Made by a program: the position numbers and the translations under genes. From Gallionella sp. (GTDB taxonomy: Bacteria; Pseudomonadota; Gammaproteobacteria; Burkholderiales; Gallionellaceae): a DNA stretch of 7,197 nt. Location: NCBI GenBank assembly GCA_017880945.1, contig JADGRM010000113.1, forward strand, positions 1 through 7,197, read 5' to 3'. Positions 1 through 5,925 of this stretch are shown here, in pieces. The notes beneath the pieces were generated by a model. That model saw nothing but the letters and a program-made list of their open reading frames with translations, was not told where the DNA came from and did no database searches. Within the stretch, counting starts at the first letter, position 1; every line of letters starts with the position of its first letter.

Positions 1-576
1 GACATCCGGTTTGCATGGCTGGATAACGTCATGCTGCTTGGGACGGGTCTGGGAGACCATATCCTGTTTCCGTTCTATCTTGGTTTATTGACACTGTTTA
101 CGCTGGTCGTTGTGAATACGCCAGCGCAGGATCCCGCGTATTACAGGGCTCAGGTGAGCCGCTGGATGGCAGTGATCGCGGTGTTCAGTTGCGCTTACTT
201 GTTCGACGGTTTGTTGCTGAGCGTACTAAAGCCCCTGCTTGATTACCCCCGTCCACCACTGGCATTGCCGACGGATACCGTGCATGTTGTCGGCATCCCG
301 GAATTTCATCACAGTCTGCCGAGCGGGCATTCGTCGTTTGCGATGCTGGTGACGGCCAGCCTGTGGCCTGTTCTGAACTACAGGTGGCGCGTGGCAGGTG
401 CGTTCTTTGTGTTGTGGGTCGGTATTTCCAGAATCAGTCTGGGCGCGCATTTCCCGGCAGATGTGATAGCGGGATTCCTGTCGAGCCTGGCGGTGGTGTT
501 GCTGGTTTATGTGGCCGTAAAGAAGCTGACTTGGTTGATAAGTAATCGCACAACCCGCATTCGCAGTGTTGACTAG
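1..576 (+). CDS. PAP2-family membrane phosphatase, 5' end cut off by the window
   Basis: The reading frame is open from base 1, so 191 residues are visible and the true start probably lies upstream; the ATG at base 31 is only an internal methionine. All three phosphatase motifs of the PAP2 / lipid phosphate phosphatase superfamily are present. They are K77-x6-R84-P85, P107-S-G-H110, and S143-R144-x5-H150-x3-D154. By family knowledge, H150 is the phosphate-accepting nucleophile and H110 the acid/base. Hydrophobic stretches at about residues 23-38, 55-76, 131-146 and 155-173 suggest a polytopic inner-membrane protein whose active site faces the periplasm. Likely substrates are phosphatidic acid, undecaprenyl pyrophosphate or phosphatidylglycerol phosphate, and the sequence does not decide between them. 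The C-terminus ends in a short Arg-rich polar tail. It is followed by a 275-base gap, so co-transcription with nfeD is not obvious. The family call is firm; the substrate is unknown. Confidence 0.9.
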   Translation, partial: DIRFAWLDNVMLLGTGLGDHILFPFYLGLLTLFTLVVVNTPAQDPAYYRAQVSRWMAVIAVFSCAYLFDGLLLSVLKPLLDYPRPPLALPTDTVHVVGIPEFHHSLPSGHSSFAMLVTASLWPVLNYRWRVAGAFFVLWVGISRISLGAHFPADVIAGFLSSLAVVLLVYVAVKKLTWLISNRTTRIRSVD

Positions 577-726
577 ACTTGGGTCTATAGCCACACCAAG
601 TAGGCATTCCGTTGCTGGGTATAAGCTACTTTTGGAGGTGTTATAGAATCCAAGCCTGTTGCACCCCAGATTGAAACATTAGATGTATTTCAGTAAATTC
701 CGATTCAATGGCCAAGTGGCTCATTA

Positions 727-740
727 TGAAATGCATTTCA
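727..740. promoter_or_regulatory. 14-base perfect palindrome, possible operator
   Basis: The sequence TGAAATGCATTTCA is a perfect 14-base palindrome about 110 bases upstream of the nfeD start. A looser version, TGAAA-N11-TTTCA, lies at 672-692 and shares the same outer arms. Paired sites of this form are what a dimeric regulator would bind, but I do not recognise the motif, and short palindromes arise by chance in AT-rich DNA. Confidence 0.25.
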
Positions 741-816
741 ACAAGCACCCATCCTGCGCAAATATTAACCCGCAATCGCTTCCGAACCTGGCTATAGAGC
801 ACACCCCCAAAAATTC

Positions 817-844
817 TTGCGGATAGAAAAAAAGCGCCTATAGT
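817..844 (+). promoter_or_regulatory. Candidate sigma70-type promoter for nfeD-slipin
   Basis: A strong -10-like hexamer TATAGT (839-844, 5 of 6 to consensus) is preceded after 16 bases by a weak -35-like TTGCGG (817-822). The -10 ends only seven bases before the ATG at 852, so transcription would begin at or next to that codon. This fits the absence of any Shine-Dalgarno before 852. The call rests on one good hexamer and remains tentative. Confidence 0.3.
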
Positions 845-851
845 TGCATTT

Positions 852-2261
852 ATGAATCGCTTTCCTGTCATGCGCGCTTTATTGTTCGGCCTGTTTTTGC
901 TTGCCGGGTTGGGCCGTGCGGCAGCATCTGCGCCCATGGTGGTCGTGCTTAACGTTGACGGAGCGATCAGCCCCGGGACGGCGGACTATGTGGTACGCGG
1001 CCTGAAGTCGGCCGCCGGGGTACAGGCCCAGTTGGTCGTACTGAAAATGGATACGCCGGGTGGCCTGGATACATCCATGCGCCAGATCATCAAGCAGATC
1101 ATCGCTTCGCCGGTTCCCGTTGCTGCCTTCGTCGCCCCCGAAGGCGCGCGTGCCGCGAGTGCGGGCACCTATATCCTTTATGCCAGCCACATCGCGGCGA
1201 TGGCACCGGCCACCAATCTGGGGGCTGCTACGCCGATCTCTATCGGCATCGGCGGCATCGGCGACCAACCGGTGCCGGGCAATCAACCTCAGAAGGGCGT
1301 GAAGGACGACGCTCAGGGGAAGAAAAGCGGGGCGAGTCCGACTGGCGGCGAGCTGGCCGCTCCCGGTTCCGCGCTGGAACACAAACAAATCAATGATGCC
1401 TCCGCGTATATTCGCAGCTTGGCGCAGATGCGCGGTCGCAATATAGAATGGGCTGAGCAGGCGGTGCGCCAAGCGGTGAGCCTGACCGCGGGCGAGGCTT
1501 TGAAGCTCAAGGTCATCGATGTGGTCGCCCGTGACGTGCCCGACCTGCTCCGCCAACTCGACGGGCGGAAGGTGAATGTGCTGGGGTTGGAGCGCACCTT
1601 GGATATGACGGGAGCAAGCATCGTCACTTTGGAGCCGGATTGGCGAAGCCGGTTGCTGGCTGTCATTGCTGATCCGAGCATTGCCTACCTGCTGATGCTG
1701 GCGGGTATTGCCGGCCTGTTTTTCGAATTTTCCAACCCGGGATTCGTGTTGCCGGGAGTGGTCGGTGCGATCTCGCTGCTGCTCGCGCTGTTCGCGTTTC
1801 AGATGTTGCCCGTCAACTATGCAGGATTGGGTCTCATCATTCTGGGGCTCGCTTTGATGACCGGTGAGGTGTTCATGCCCAGCTTCGTGCTGGGCATCGG
1901 CGGCATCATTGCCTTCGTGATCGGTTCGGTGATGCTGATCGATACCGATATTCTGGGGTATGGAGTTCCGTGGACGGTGATCGTGCCGGTTGCCCTCGCC
2001 AGTGCCTTGTTCATCTTCTTCGTCGCCGGTATGGCAATGAAAGCACGTCGGCGACCCGTAGTGAGCGGCCGCGAGGAATTGATCGGAAGCAGCGGAGAGG
2101 TGCTGGAAGACTTCGATGGCAAGGATGGTTGGGCGCGGGTGCATGGCGAAACCTGGCGTATCAGATGCAAGCAGCCGTTGGCCCGGGGACAAAAGATCAG
2201 GGTCGTTCGCATGGACGGATTGATCTTCGATGTGGAGCCGGAAGCAATAACCCCTGAATGA
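852..2261 (+). CDS. nfeD: NfeD family membrane-bound serine protease (long form, ClpP-class)
   Basis: This 469-residue protein has the full long-NfeD architecture. A signal peptide or anchor (about 1-26) is followed by a ClpP/SppA-like protease domain (about 27-250). Five hydrophobic segments follow, at about 276-293, 298-320, 323-341, 345-364 and 373-396. A soluble C-terminal OB-fold NfeD domain (about 400-469) completes it. By analogy with Pyrococcus horikoshii PH1510, whose dyad is Ser97/Lys138, the catalytic pair should be Ser103 in the A-A-S-A-G-T motif and Lys178 in K-Q-I-N-D-A; both are present. A Gly/Lys-rich loop at about 130-176 separates them and is probably flexible. The known role of such proteins is to cleave the hydrophobic C-terminus of the partner slipin, which is encoded 39 bases downstream, so the two very likely form an operon. 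No Shine-Dalgarno precedes ATG 852; ATG 870 is an alternative start that also lacks one. The family call is firm; the exact start is uncertain. Confidence 0.94.
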   Translation: MNRFPVMRALLFGLFLLAGLGRAAASAPMVVVLNVDGAISPGTADYVVRGLKSAAGVQAQLVVLKMDTPGGLDTSMRQIIKQIIASPVPVAAFVAPEGARAASAGTYILYASHIAAMAPATNLGAATPISIGIGGIGDQPVPGNQPQKGVKDDAQGKKSGASPTGGELAAPGSALEHKQINDASAYIRSLAQMRGRNIEWAEQAVRQAVSLTAGEALKLKVIDVVARDVPDLLRQLDGRKVNVLGLERTLDMTGASIVTLEPDWRSRLLAVIADPSIAYLLMLAGIAGLFFEFSNPGFVLPGVVGAISLLLALFAFQMLPVNYAGLGLIILGLALMTGEVFMPSFVLGIGGIIAFVIGSVMLIDTDILGYGVPWTVIVPVALASALFIFFVAGMAMKARRRPVVSGREELIGSSGEVLEDFDGKDGWARVHGETWRIRCKQPLARGQKIRVVRMDGLIFDVEPEAITPE

Positions 2262-2300
2262 TTTCTGTGTCCATTTGCTATAACAACGAAGGAGAACGAT

Positions 2301-3086
2301 ATGGCCTTTAATTTTAGTTTTAGTTTGGGTACTTTTTTGCTCGTGCTCGTCTTGCTGGCCTTCTCCAGCATACGCATACTGCGGGAGTACGATCGTGGCG
2401 TGGTGTTTATGCTCGGGCGGTTCTGGAAGGTAAAAGGCCCGGGGATGGTACTGATCATTCCCGGCATCCAGCAGATGGTCAAAGTGGGTTTGCGCACGGT
2501 GGTCATGGATGTGCCGAGCCAGGACGTGATCTCCCGTGACAACGTTTCGGTCAAGGTCAACGCGGTGCTGTATTTCCGCGTGGTCGACCCGCAGAAGGCG
2601 ATCATACAGGTGGAGGACTATCTTAACGCAACCAGCCAGTTGGCACAGACCACGTTGCGTTCGGTCCTGGGTAAGCATGAACTGGACGACATGCTCGCCG
2701 AGCGGGAGCGTCTCAACATCGACATCCAGAAGGCGCTTGATACCCAGACGGATGCTTGGGGAATCAAGGTCTCCAATGTGGAAATCAAGCACGTGGATAT
2801 CGACGAGACCATGGTACGCGCCATCGCCCGTCAAGCGGAGGCGGAGCGGGAAAGGCGGGCCAAAGTGATCCATGCCGAGGGCGAACTGCAGGCGTCGGAA
2901 AAACTGCTGCAGGCAGCCCAGGTTTTGGCACGGGAACCGCAAGCTATTCAGCTTCGTTATCTGGAAACGTTGACTGTAATCGGTGCGGACAAAAACACGA
3001 CCATCGTGTTTCCGATGCCGATTGATCTTATCAGGCTGTTTACGGATAAATACCTAGGCAACCCGTCAAAAGGAGAGAAACAGTGA
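2301..3086 (+). CDS. Slipin family protein (stomatin/SPFH domain), NfeD partner
   Basis: The 261-residue product is a typical prokaryotic stomatin-like slipin. A short N-terminal membrane segment (about 10-22) leads into the S-S-I-R-I-L-R-E-Y-D-R-G-V-V-F start of the SPFH domain. That domain runs to about 175 and includes the G-P-G segment (46-48) and the V-P-S-Q-D-V-I-S-R-D-N-V-S-V stretch (71-84). A charged Ala/Glu/Arg-rich coiled coil follows (about 176-205). The C-terminus carries a hydrophobic patch (about 232-247, N-T-T-I-V-F-P-M-P-I-D-L-I). This corresponds to the region cut by the long NfeD protease in the characterised Pyrococcus pair PH1510/PH1511. The protein should oligomerise into membrane microdomains, with quality-control or scaffold roles by family analogy. 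AAGGAG at 2289-2294, six bases before the ATG, fixes the start. Its stop overlaps the GTG of a 19-codon open frame. Confidence 0.94.
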   Translation: MAFNFSFSLGTFLLVLVLLAFSSIRILREYDRGVVFMLGRFWKVKGPGMVLIIPGIQQMVKVGLRTVVMDVPSQDVISRDNVSVKVNAVLYFRVVDPQKAIIQVEDYLNATSQLAQTTLRSVLGKHELDDMLAERERLNIDIQKALDTQTDAWGIKVSNVEIKHVDIDETMVRAIARQAEAERERRAKVIHAEGELQASEKLLQAAQVLAREPQAIQLRYLETLTVIGADKNTTIVFPMPIDLIRLFTDKYLGNPSKGEKQ

Positions 3087-3142
3087 GAACCACGATTGTC
3101 CGCGCCAAAAAAATCCGCACTGGACCGGTAGAGATGCGGTGA
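3083..3142 (+). CDS. Possible 19-codon peptide or truncated gene start after slipin
   Basis: A GTG at 3083 overlaps the slipin stop in the tight GTGA arrangement used for translational coupling. It is preceded by AGGAG at 3070-3074 with an eight-base spacer, which is a strong ribosome-binding site. The frame encodes a 19-residue basic peptide reading M-R-T-T-I-V-R-A-K-K-I-R-T-G-P-V-E-M-R. It stops at TGA 3140-3142, one or two bases before the left end of the repeat element at 3145. Either this is a tiny operon member, or it is the start of a longer gene whose remainder was displaced when the element arrived. I do not recognise the peptide. The initiation signals are real in the sequence; that it is expressed as a functional product is speculative. 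Confidence 0.35.
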   Translation: MRTTIVRAKKIRTGPVEMR

Positions 3143-3144
3143 TG

Positions 3145-3319
3145 TTATTCCAATTCCAGATCAAACGTGCATTTTTGTAGGGTGGGCTCTGCGTGTGTTG
3201 TTGGGGCTTCAGCCCCTTACAACCACGGCGTACCCCTTGCGGGTGATGCCCGCCGAATCAAGTTGTCGGGCGTAGCCCGACCTACGAATTGTTTTACCTT
3301 TGAAATGGAAATAGAATTA
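3145..3319. repeat. MITE/REP-like non-coding element with imperfect terminal inverted repeats
   Basis: The ends 3145-3167 and 3297-3319 are inverted copies of each other at 17 of 23 positions. Just inside them, TTTGTAGG (3174-3181) pairs with CCTACGAA (3281-3288). Three compact hairpins fill the centre: GGGGCT/AGCCCC (3203-3216), GCGGG/CCCGC (3239-3253) and TCGGGC/GCCCGA (3266-3280). There is no transposase gene and no obvious target-site duplication. The nested-hairpin design resembles the short dispersed repeats common between genes in proteobacteria. It lies between two convergent operons, where its hairpins could slow or stop transcription from either side. Its first 25 bases match those of the element at 5800. 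Confidence 0.6.
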
Positions 3320-3461
3320 GTTTTACAGCGCAATTATTCTCCATGTTTTTTCCGTCATGCAGGGAATAAGCGGCAGAGGGGTTAATGGTGGATCGCAACC
3401 TCCGCCATCAAGTCTACCGACCTGAGATGCAGTTGAACTGTAATAAGAATCCCATCATTGC
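3320..3461. other. Non-coding spacer at the convergent slipin/hypB junction
   Basis: No gene is visible here. One stem-loop stands out: ATGGTGGA (3385-3392) pairs with TCCGCCAT (3401-3408) across an eight-base loop, with one G-T wobble. No T-run follows on either strand, so it is at best a weak terminator for hypB or the slipin operon. An 11-base odd palindrome CAGTTGAACTG sits at 3430-3440, with no assigned role. Confidence 0.4.
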
Positions 3462-4379
3462 TCAGAGCGTTTTTTGTTTCGCGGCAACAGTGCTGTGACA
3501 ACCGGCTTTGATCCACCCCAGCCATTCCGCCACACCTTCACCGCTGGTGGCCGATACGCGGATCACCCGTATGGTCGGATTGACGCGGCGCGCATTTTCC
3601 ACGGCAAGGTCGGCATCGAAATCAAGGTGCGGCAACAGGTCGCACTTGTTGAGCAGCATCAGGTCTGCGGCGCGAAACATGTCGGGATATTTGAGCGGTT
3701 TGTCTTCACCCTCGGTCACGGAAAAGATCACCACCTTGTGCGCCTCGCCCAGATCGAAACCTGCCGGACAAACCAGGTTGCCGACGTTCTCGATCAGCAG
3801 CAGGCTGTCTTCTTTCAGGTCGAGTCGTTGCATGGCCTGTCCCACCATGTGTGCATCCAGATGGCAGCCCTTGCCGGTGTTGATTTGAAGTGCCGGTGCG
3901 CCGGCGGCGCGGATGCGCGCGGCATCGTTGTCGGTCTGTTGATCGCCCTCGATAACGGCGAGTGACTGCGCCCCATTCAAAGCAGTAATGGTTTTCACCA
4001 GCAACGTAGTTTTGCCGGAGCCGGGACTTGATACCAGATTGAGCGCAAAAATTCCGTGCCTGGAAAAGTAGCGACGGTTCTGATCGGCATAGTCGTTGTT
4101 CTTGGCGAGTATGTCGCGCTCGATCTTTACCATGCGTGACTGACTCATGCCGGGTGCATGCGCGCCTGCCGGTCCCGCGCCAAAATCGATAGTGTCGTGT
4201 GCAGGAGAATGGGCAGGTGTATGGTCATGCGGATGTGCATGAGTCGCATCCTCTCCACGCACACGATAGTGCATCTCCTCGCCGGGTTTGCGCTGCCGCG
4301 TGAGCGCATGGCTTCCGCCAAGTGCCCGACCTCCGATAAGTGTCTGACCCTTTCCACATCCGCATGTCATACACATCAT
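3462..4379 (-). CDS. hypB: Hydrogenase nickel incorporation GTPase HypB
   Basis: HypB is the GTPase that, with HypA, delivers nickel to the large subunit of [NiFe]-hydrogenases. The N-terminus carries the high-affinity nickel motif C-x-x-C-G-C (Cys3, Cys6, Cys8), followed by a histidine-rich segment (six His within 47-61) that probably stores or buffers nickel. The G domain begins near residue 105. It has a P-loop S-P-G-S-G-K-T (118-124) and the guanine-specificity motif N-K-C-D (244-247). The metal site expected at the dimer interface is kept: Cys172-His173 in G-K-G-C-H and Cys204 in N-L-V-C-P. The 305-residue length fits a HypB with a moderate His insert. The gene overlaps the hypA stop. 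Two adjacent ATGs (4379 and 4376) are possible starts; GGAGG at 4384-4388 is four bases from the first and seven from the second, so 4376 may be the true one, giving the usual M-C-x-x-C-G-C beginning. It is the last gene of the hyp operon. Confidence 0.97.
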   Translation of the reverse strand: MMCMTCGCGKGQTLIGGRALGGSHALTRQRKPGEEMHYRVRGEDATHAHPHDHTPAHSPAHDTIDFGAGPAGAHAPGMSQSRMVKIERDILAKNNDYADQNRRYFSRHGIFALNLVSSPGSGKTTLLVKTITALNGAQSLAVIEGDQQTDNDAARIRAAGAPALQINTGKGCHLDAHMVGQAMQRLDLKEDSLLLIENVGNLVCPAGFDLGEAHKVVIFSVTEGEDKPLKYPDMFRAADLMLLNKCDLLPHLDFDADLAVENARRVNPTIRVIRVSATSGEGVAEWLGWIKAGCHSTVAAKQKTL

Positions 4380-4717
4380 TCCACCTCCAATTCCTTGACT
4401 CTCATCTCCTCACCGCCTGTCACCTCGATCTGAAAGCTGCCGCAATTCGGGCAGGGTTCATAACGGGCCGTGACTGCCACACTGCAGGCGCACTCCAGGC
4501 ACCAGCCCTGTCCGGCGGTTTCGATGATTTCCAGCCGCGCATCCTGGGCAATGCTGTCGCGCGTCACTACATCGAAGCAGAAACGCAGCGACTCCTTTTC
4601 CACACCGGCCAACTGGCCGATTTCCAGCCACACCGCTTTGACCTTGGTGTACCCATCGGTTCGCGCCTTATCTTCAATGATTTGCAGCACGCTTTCGGCA
4701 ATGGACATTTCATGCAT
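4376..4717 (-). CDS. hypA: Hydrogenase maturation nickel metallochaperone HypA
   Basis: HypA binds nickel and docks with HypB for insertion into the hydrogenase large subunit. I chose the ATG at 4717 over the in-frame ATG at 4729 because family members begin M-H-E, where the N-terminus and His2 ligate nickel; from 4717 the protein reads M-H-E-M-S-I-A-E-S-V. The 113-residue length matches the family. The structural zinc site is complete, with C-L-E-C at 73-76 and C-P-N-C at 89-92; an additional Cys lies at 78. The gene follows hypE by 45 bases and its stop overlaps the hypB start (ATGA or TGATG, depending on the hypB ATG), so HypA and HypB are probably translationally coupled. The region before the start has only a weak purine-rich stretch (GGATGAG). 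Confidence 0.96.
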   Translation of the reverse strand: MHEMSIAESVLQIIEDKARTDGYTKVKAVWLEIGQLAGVEKESLRFCFDVVTRDSIAQDARLEIIETAGQGWCLECACSVAVTARYEPCPNCGSFQIEVTGGEEMRVKELEVE

Positions 4718-4729
4718 GGAAAATCTCAT

Positions 4730-4744
4730 CCATAATGGTTATGG
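4730..4744 (-). promoter_or_regulatory. Small hairpin in the hypE-hypA spacer
   Basis: CCATAA (4730-4735) and TTATGG (4739-4744) form a perfect 6-base stem with a 3-base loop, about a dozen bases before the hypA start. It sits next to the weak GGATGAG-like stretch that would serve as the ribosome-binding site, so it could modulate hypA translation. The stem is AT-rich and short, so any role is speculative. Confidence 0.2.
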
Positions 4745-4762
4745 TGAACCTCAAATTCTGAA

Positions 4763-5767
4763 TTAGCAAATCCGCGGCAAGGGATCGTCTTCCAGTTCTT
4801 CCAGCATCCGTTCGCCGCCCAGTTCGGTTTCCAGCACCACATGCGCGCGGCCCTCGCTGACGCTGCCGATGATCGCAGCGTCGCGTCCCTGCGGCAGTGC
4901 CTGCCAGCGCGCCAGCGCGTCGCTTGCCTGTGATGCGTCGACCACTGCCACCACCCGCCCCTCGCAGGCCAGGTACATCGCATCGTAGCCCAGTATCTCG
5001 CACACCGCCGTGACCTGCTCCCGCACCGGGATCGATGGCTGATTCAAACGCACCTGCAATTTCGTGGCTCGACAGATCTCGTGCATCACCGTGGCCAGGC
5101 CGCCGCGTGTCGGGTCGCGCATGAAGCGCAGGCCGTCCAACGGCAGCAGCGCCTGCGTCAGCGGCAGCACACTCGCCGCATCCGACAATAATTCGCCATG
5201 CAAACCGAACTGTTCGCGCGCCAGCATCACCGCAATGCCGTGGTCGCCCACCGGGCCGCTCACCAGAACCACATCTCCGGGCCGGATATGATCGAGTCCG
5301 AGTTGCAGATGTTTTGGCCGCACACCGATGCCGGTGGCAGAGAGATACAAGCCGCCGCCTTCGCCGCGCCTGACCACCTTGGTATCACCCGCCACAACGG
5401 CGACTTTCGCTTCTCGCGCGGCCTCGGCGAGGCTGATGACGATGCGTTCCAGTTGCGCGATCTCGAAGCCTTCCTCGATGAAGGCGCTCAGCGTGAGGTA
5501 ATGCGGCACAGCGCCCGACACCGCGAGATCATTCACCGTGCCGTGCACCGCGAGCGAGCCGATGGTGCCGCCGGGAAATTCCAGCGGCTGCACCGTGAAG
5601 CCGTCGGTGGTCACCATGAGCTCACCATCCAGTGCGGGCAGCGCCGCTGCATCCACATTCACGTTGAGCAGCGGGTGGGCGAGATGGCGCGCGAATAATT
5701 CTTCGATCAACTCGCGCATGTAACGCCCGCCGTTGCCGTGGGCGAGACTGATGTGAGTGTCATCCAT
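4763..5767 (-). CDS. hypE: Carbamoyl dehydratase HypE (hydrogenase cyanide-ligand synthesis)
   Basis: HypE accepts a carbamoyl group from HypF on its C-terminal cysteine and dehydrates it with ATP to a thiocyanate, the source of the CN ligands on the active-site iron. The 334-residue protein ends in the diagnostic P-R-I-C, with acceptor Cys334. It belongs to the PurM/AIR-synthetase-like ATPase fold. Visible motifs are H-G-N-G-G (10-14), T-T-D-G-F-T-V (53-59), G-T-V-N-D-L-A-V-S-G-A (76-86), A-G-D-T-K-V-V (126-132) and D-P-T-R-G-G (218-223). AAGGAA at 5777-5782, nine bases before the ATG, supports the start. Upstream, a 158-base gap with a repeat element separates it from hypF. hypC and hypD, often directly upstream of hypE, are not there. 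Confidence 0.97.
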   Translation of the reverse strand: MDDTHISLAHGNGGRYMRELIEELFARHLAHPLLNVNVDAAALPALDGELMVTTDGFTVQPLEFPGGTIGSLAVHGTVNDLAVSGAVPHYLTLSAFIEEGFEIAQLERIVISLAEAAREAKVAVVAGDTKVVRRGEGGGLYLSATGIGVRPKHLQLGLDHIRPGDVVLVSGPVGDHGIAVMLAREQFGLHGELLSDAASVLPLTQALLPLDGLRFMRDPTRGGLATVMHEICRATKLQVRLNQPSIPVREQVTAVCEILGYDAMYLACEGRVVAVVDASQASDALARWQALPQGRDAAIIGSVSEGRAHVVLETELGGERMLEELEDDPLPRIC

Positions 5768-5799
5768 ATACTAAGATTCCTTGATTGCAGGGAAAGCCT

Positions 5800-5916
5800 G
5801 TTATTCCAGTTCCAAATTAAAACGTCGAGAATTTGTAGGAGCGGGCCATGCGGGTGCCCGGACAAGAGTTTTTCGTACCCGCGACCAATTTCTCGCGGGC
5901 ATGGCTCACTCCTACA
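5800..5916. repeat. REP-like inverted repeat element between hypF and hypE
   Basis: Two 18-base arms, TGTAGGAGCGGGCCATGC (5834-5851) and GCATGGCTCACTCCTACA (5899-5916), are inverted copies at 16 of 18 positions. Inside them are CGGG/CCCG (5851-5860) and a 7-base stem CCCGCGA/TCGCGGG (5878-5884 with 5893-5899) that competes with the outer pairing. The GTAGGAGCGGGC core resembles REP sequences found between genes of many proteobacteria. The 26-base head at 5800-5825 matches the head of the element at 3144 at 22 of 25 aligned positions with one single-base gap. The element ends nine bases after the hypF stop and lies in the hypF-hypE transcript, where it could stabilise mRNA or attenuate read-through. 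Confidence 0.7.
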
Positions 5917-5925
5917 GCTTAACGG

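Larger units (their letters stand above)
577..851. other. Intergenic gap between the phosphatase and nfeD
   Basis: This gap has no credible gene and is visibly more AT-rich than its neighbours. Directly after the phosphatase stop, a 6-base inverted repeat (ACTTGG at 577-582, CCAAGT at 596-601) could form a weak hairpin, but no T-run follows, so I do not call it a terminator. Two TGAAA...TTTCA inverted motifs and a possible promoter are listed separately. Confidence 0.6.

Noticed and set aside
577..601. Hairpin after the phosphatase stop as a rho-independent terminator
   Set aside because: The stem is only six bases, the loop is long, and no T-run follows.
641..937. A 98-codon - strand open frame covering the phosphatase-nfeD gap
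   Set aside because: Its first third is antisense to the nfeD signal peptide, the product resembles no known family, and the region shows intergenic AT-rich composition.
2276..2284. Extended -10-like motif (TGC-TATAAC) just before slipin
   Set aside because: A transcript starting seven bases downstream would begin inside the slipin Shine-Dalgarno at 2289-2294, and no -35 is visible, so an internal promoter here is unlikely.
879..2942. A 687-codon open frame on the - strand across nfeD and slipin
   Set aside because: It lies entirely antisense to two well-recognised genes, its product is His/Gln/Arg-rich with no recognisable domain, and it crosses their intergenic gap. It is a by-product of codon bias on the + strand.
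3167..3385. A 72-codon + strand open frame after slipin
   Set aside because: It is mostly a translation of the hairpin-rich repeat element, has no ribosome-binding site, and looks like the spurious proteins often predicted over such repeats.
3083..5925. CRISPR array or tandem repeats suggested by recurring GC-rich hairpins
   Set aside because: The hairpins differ in sequence and spacing and do not repeat in tandem; they belong to two separate dispersed elements.
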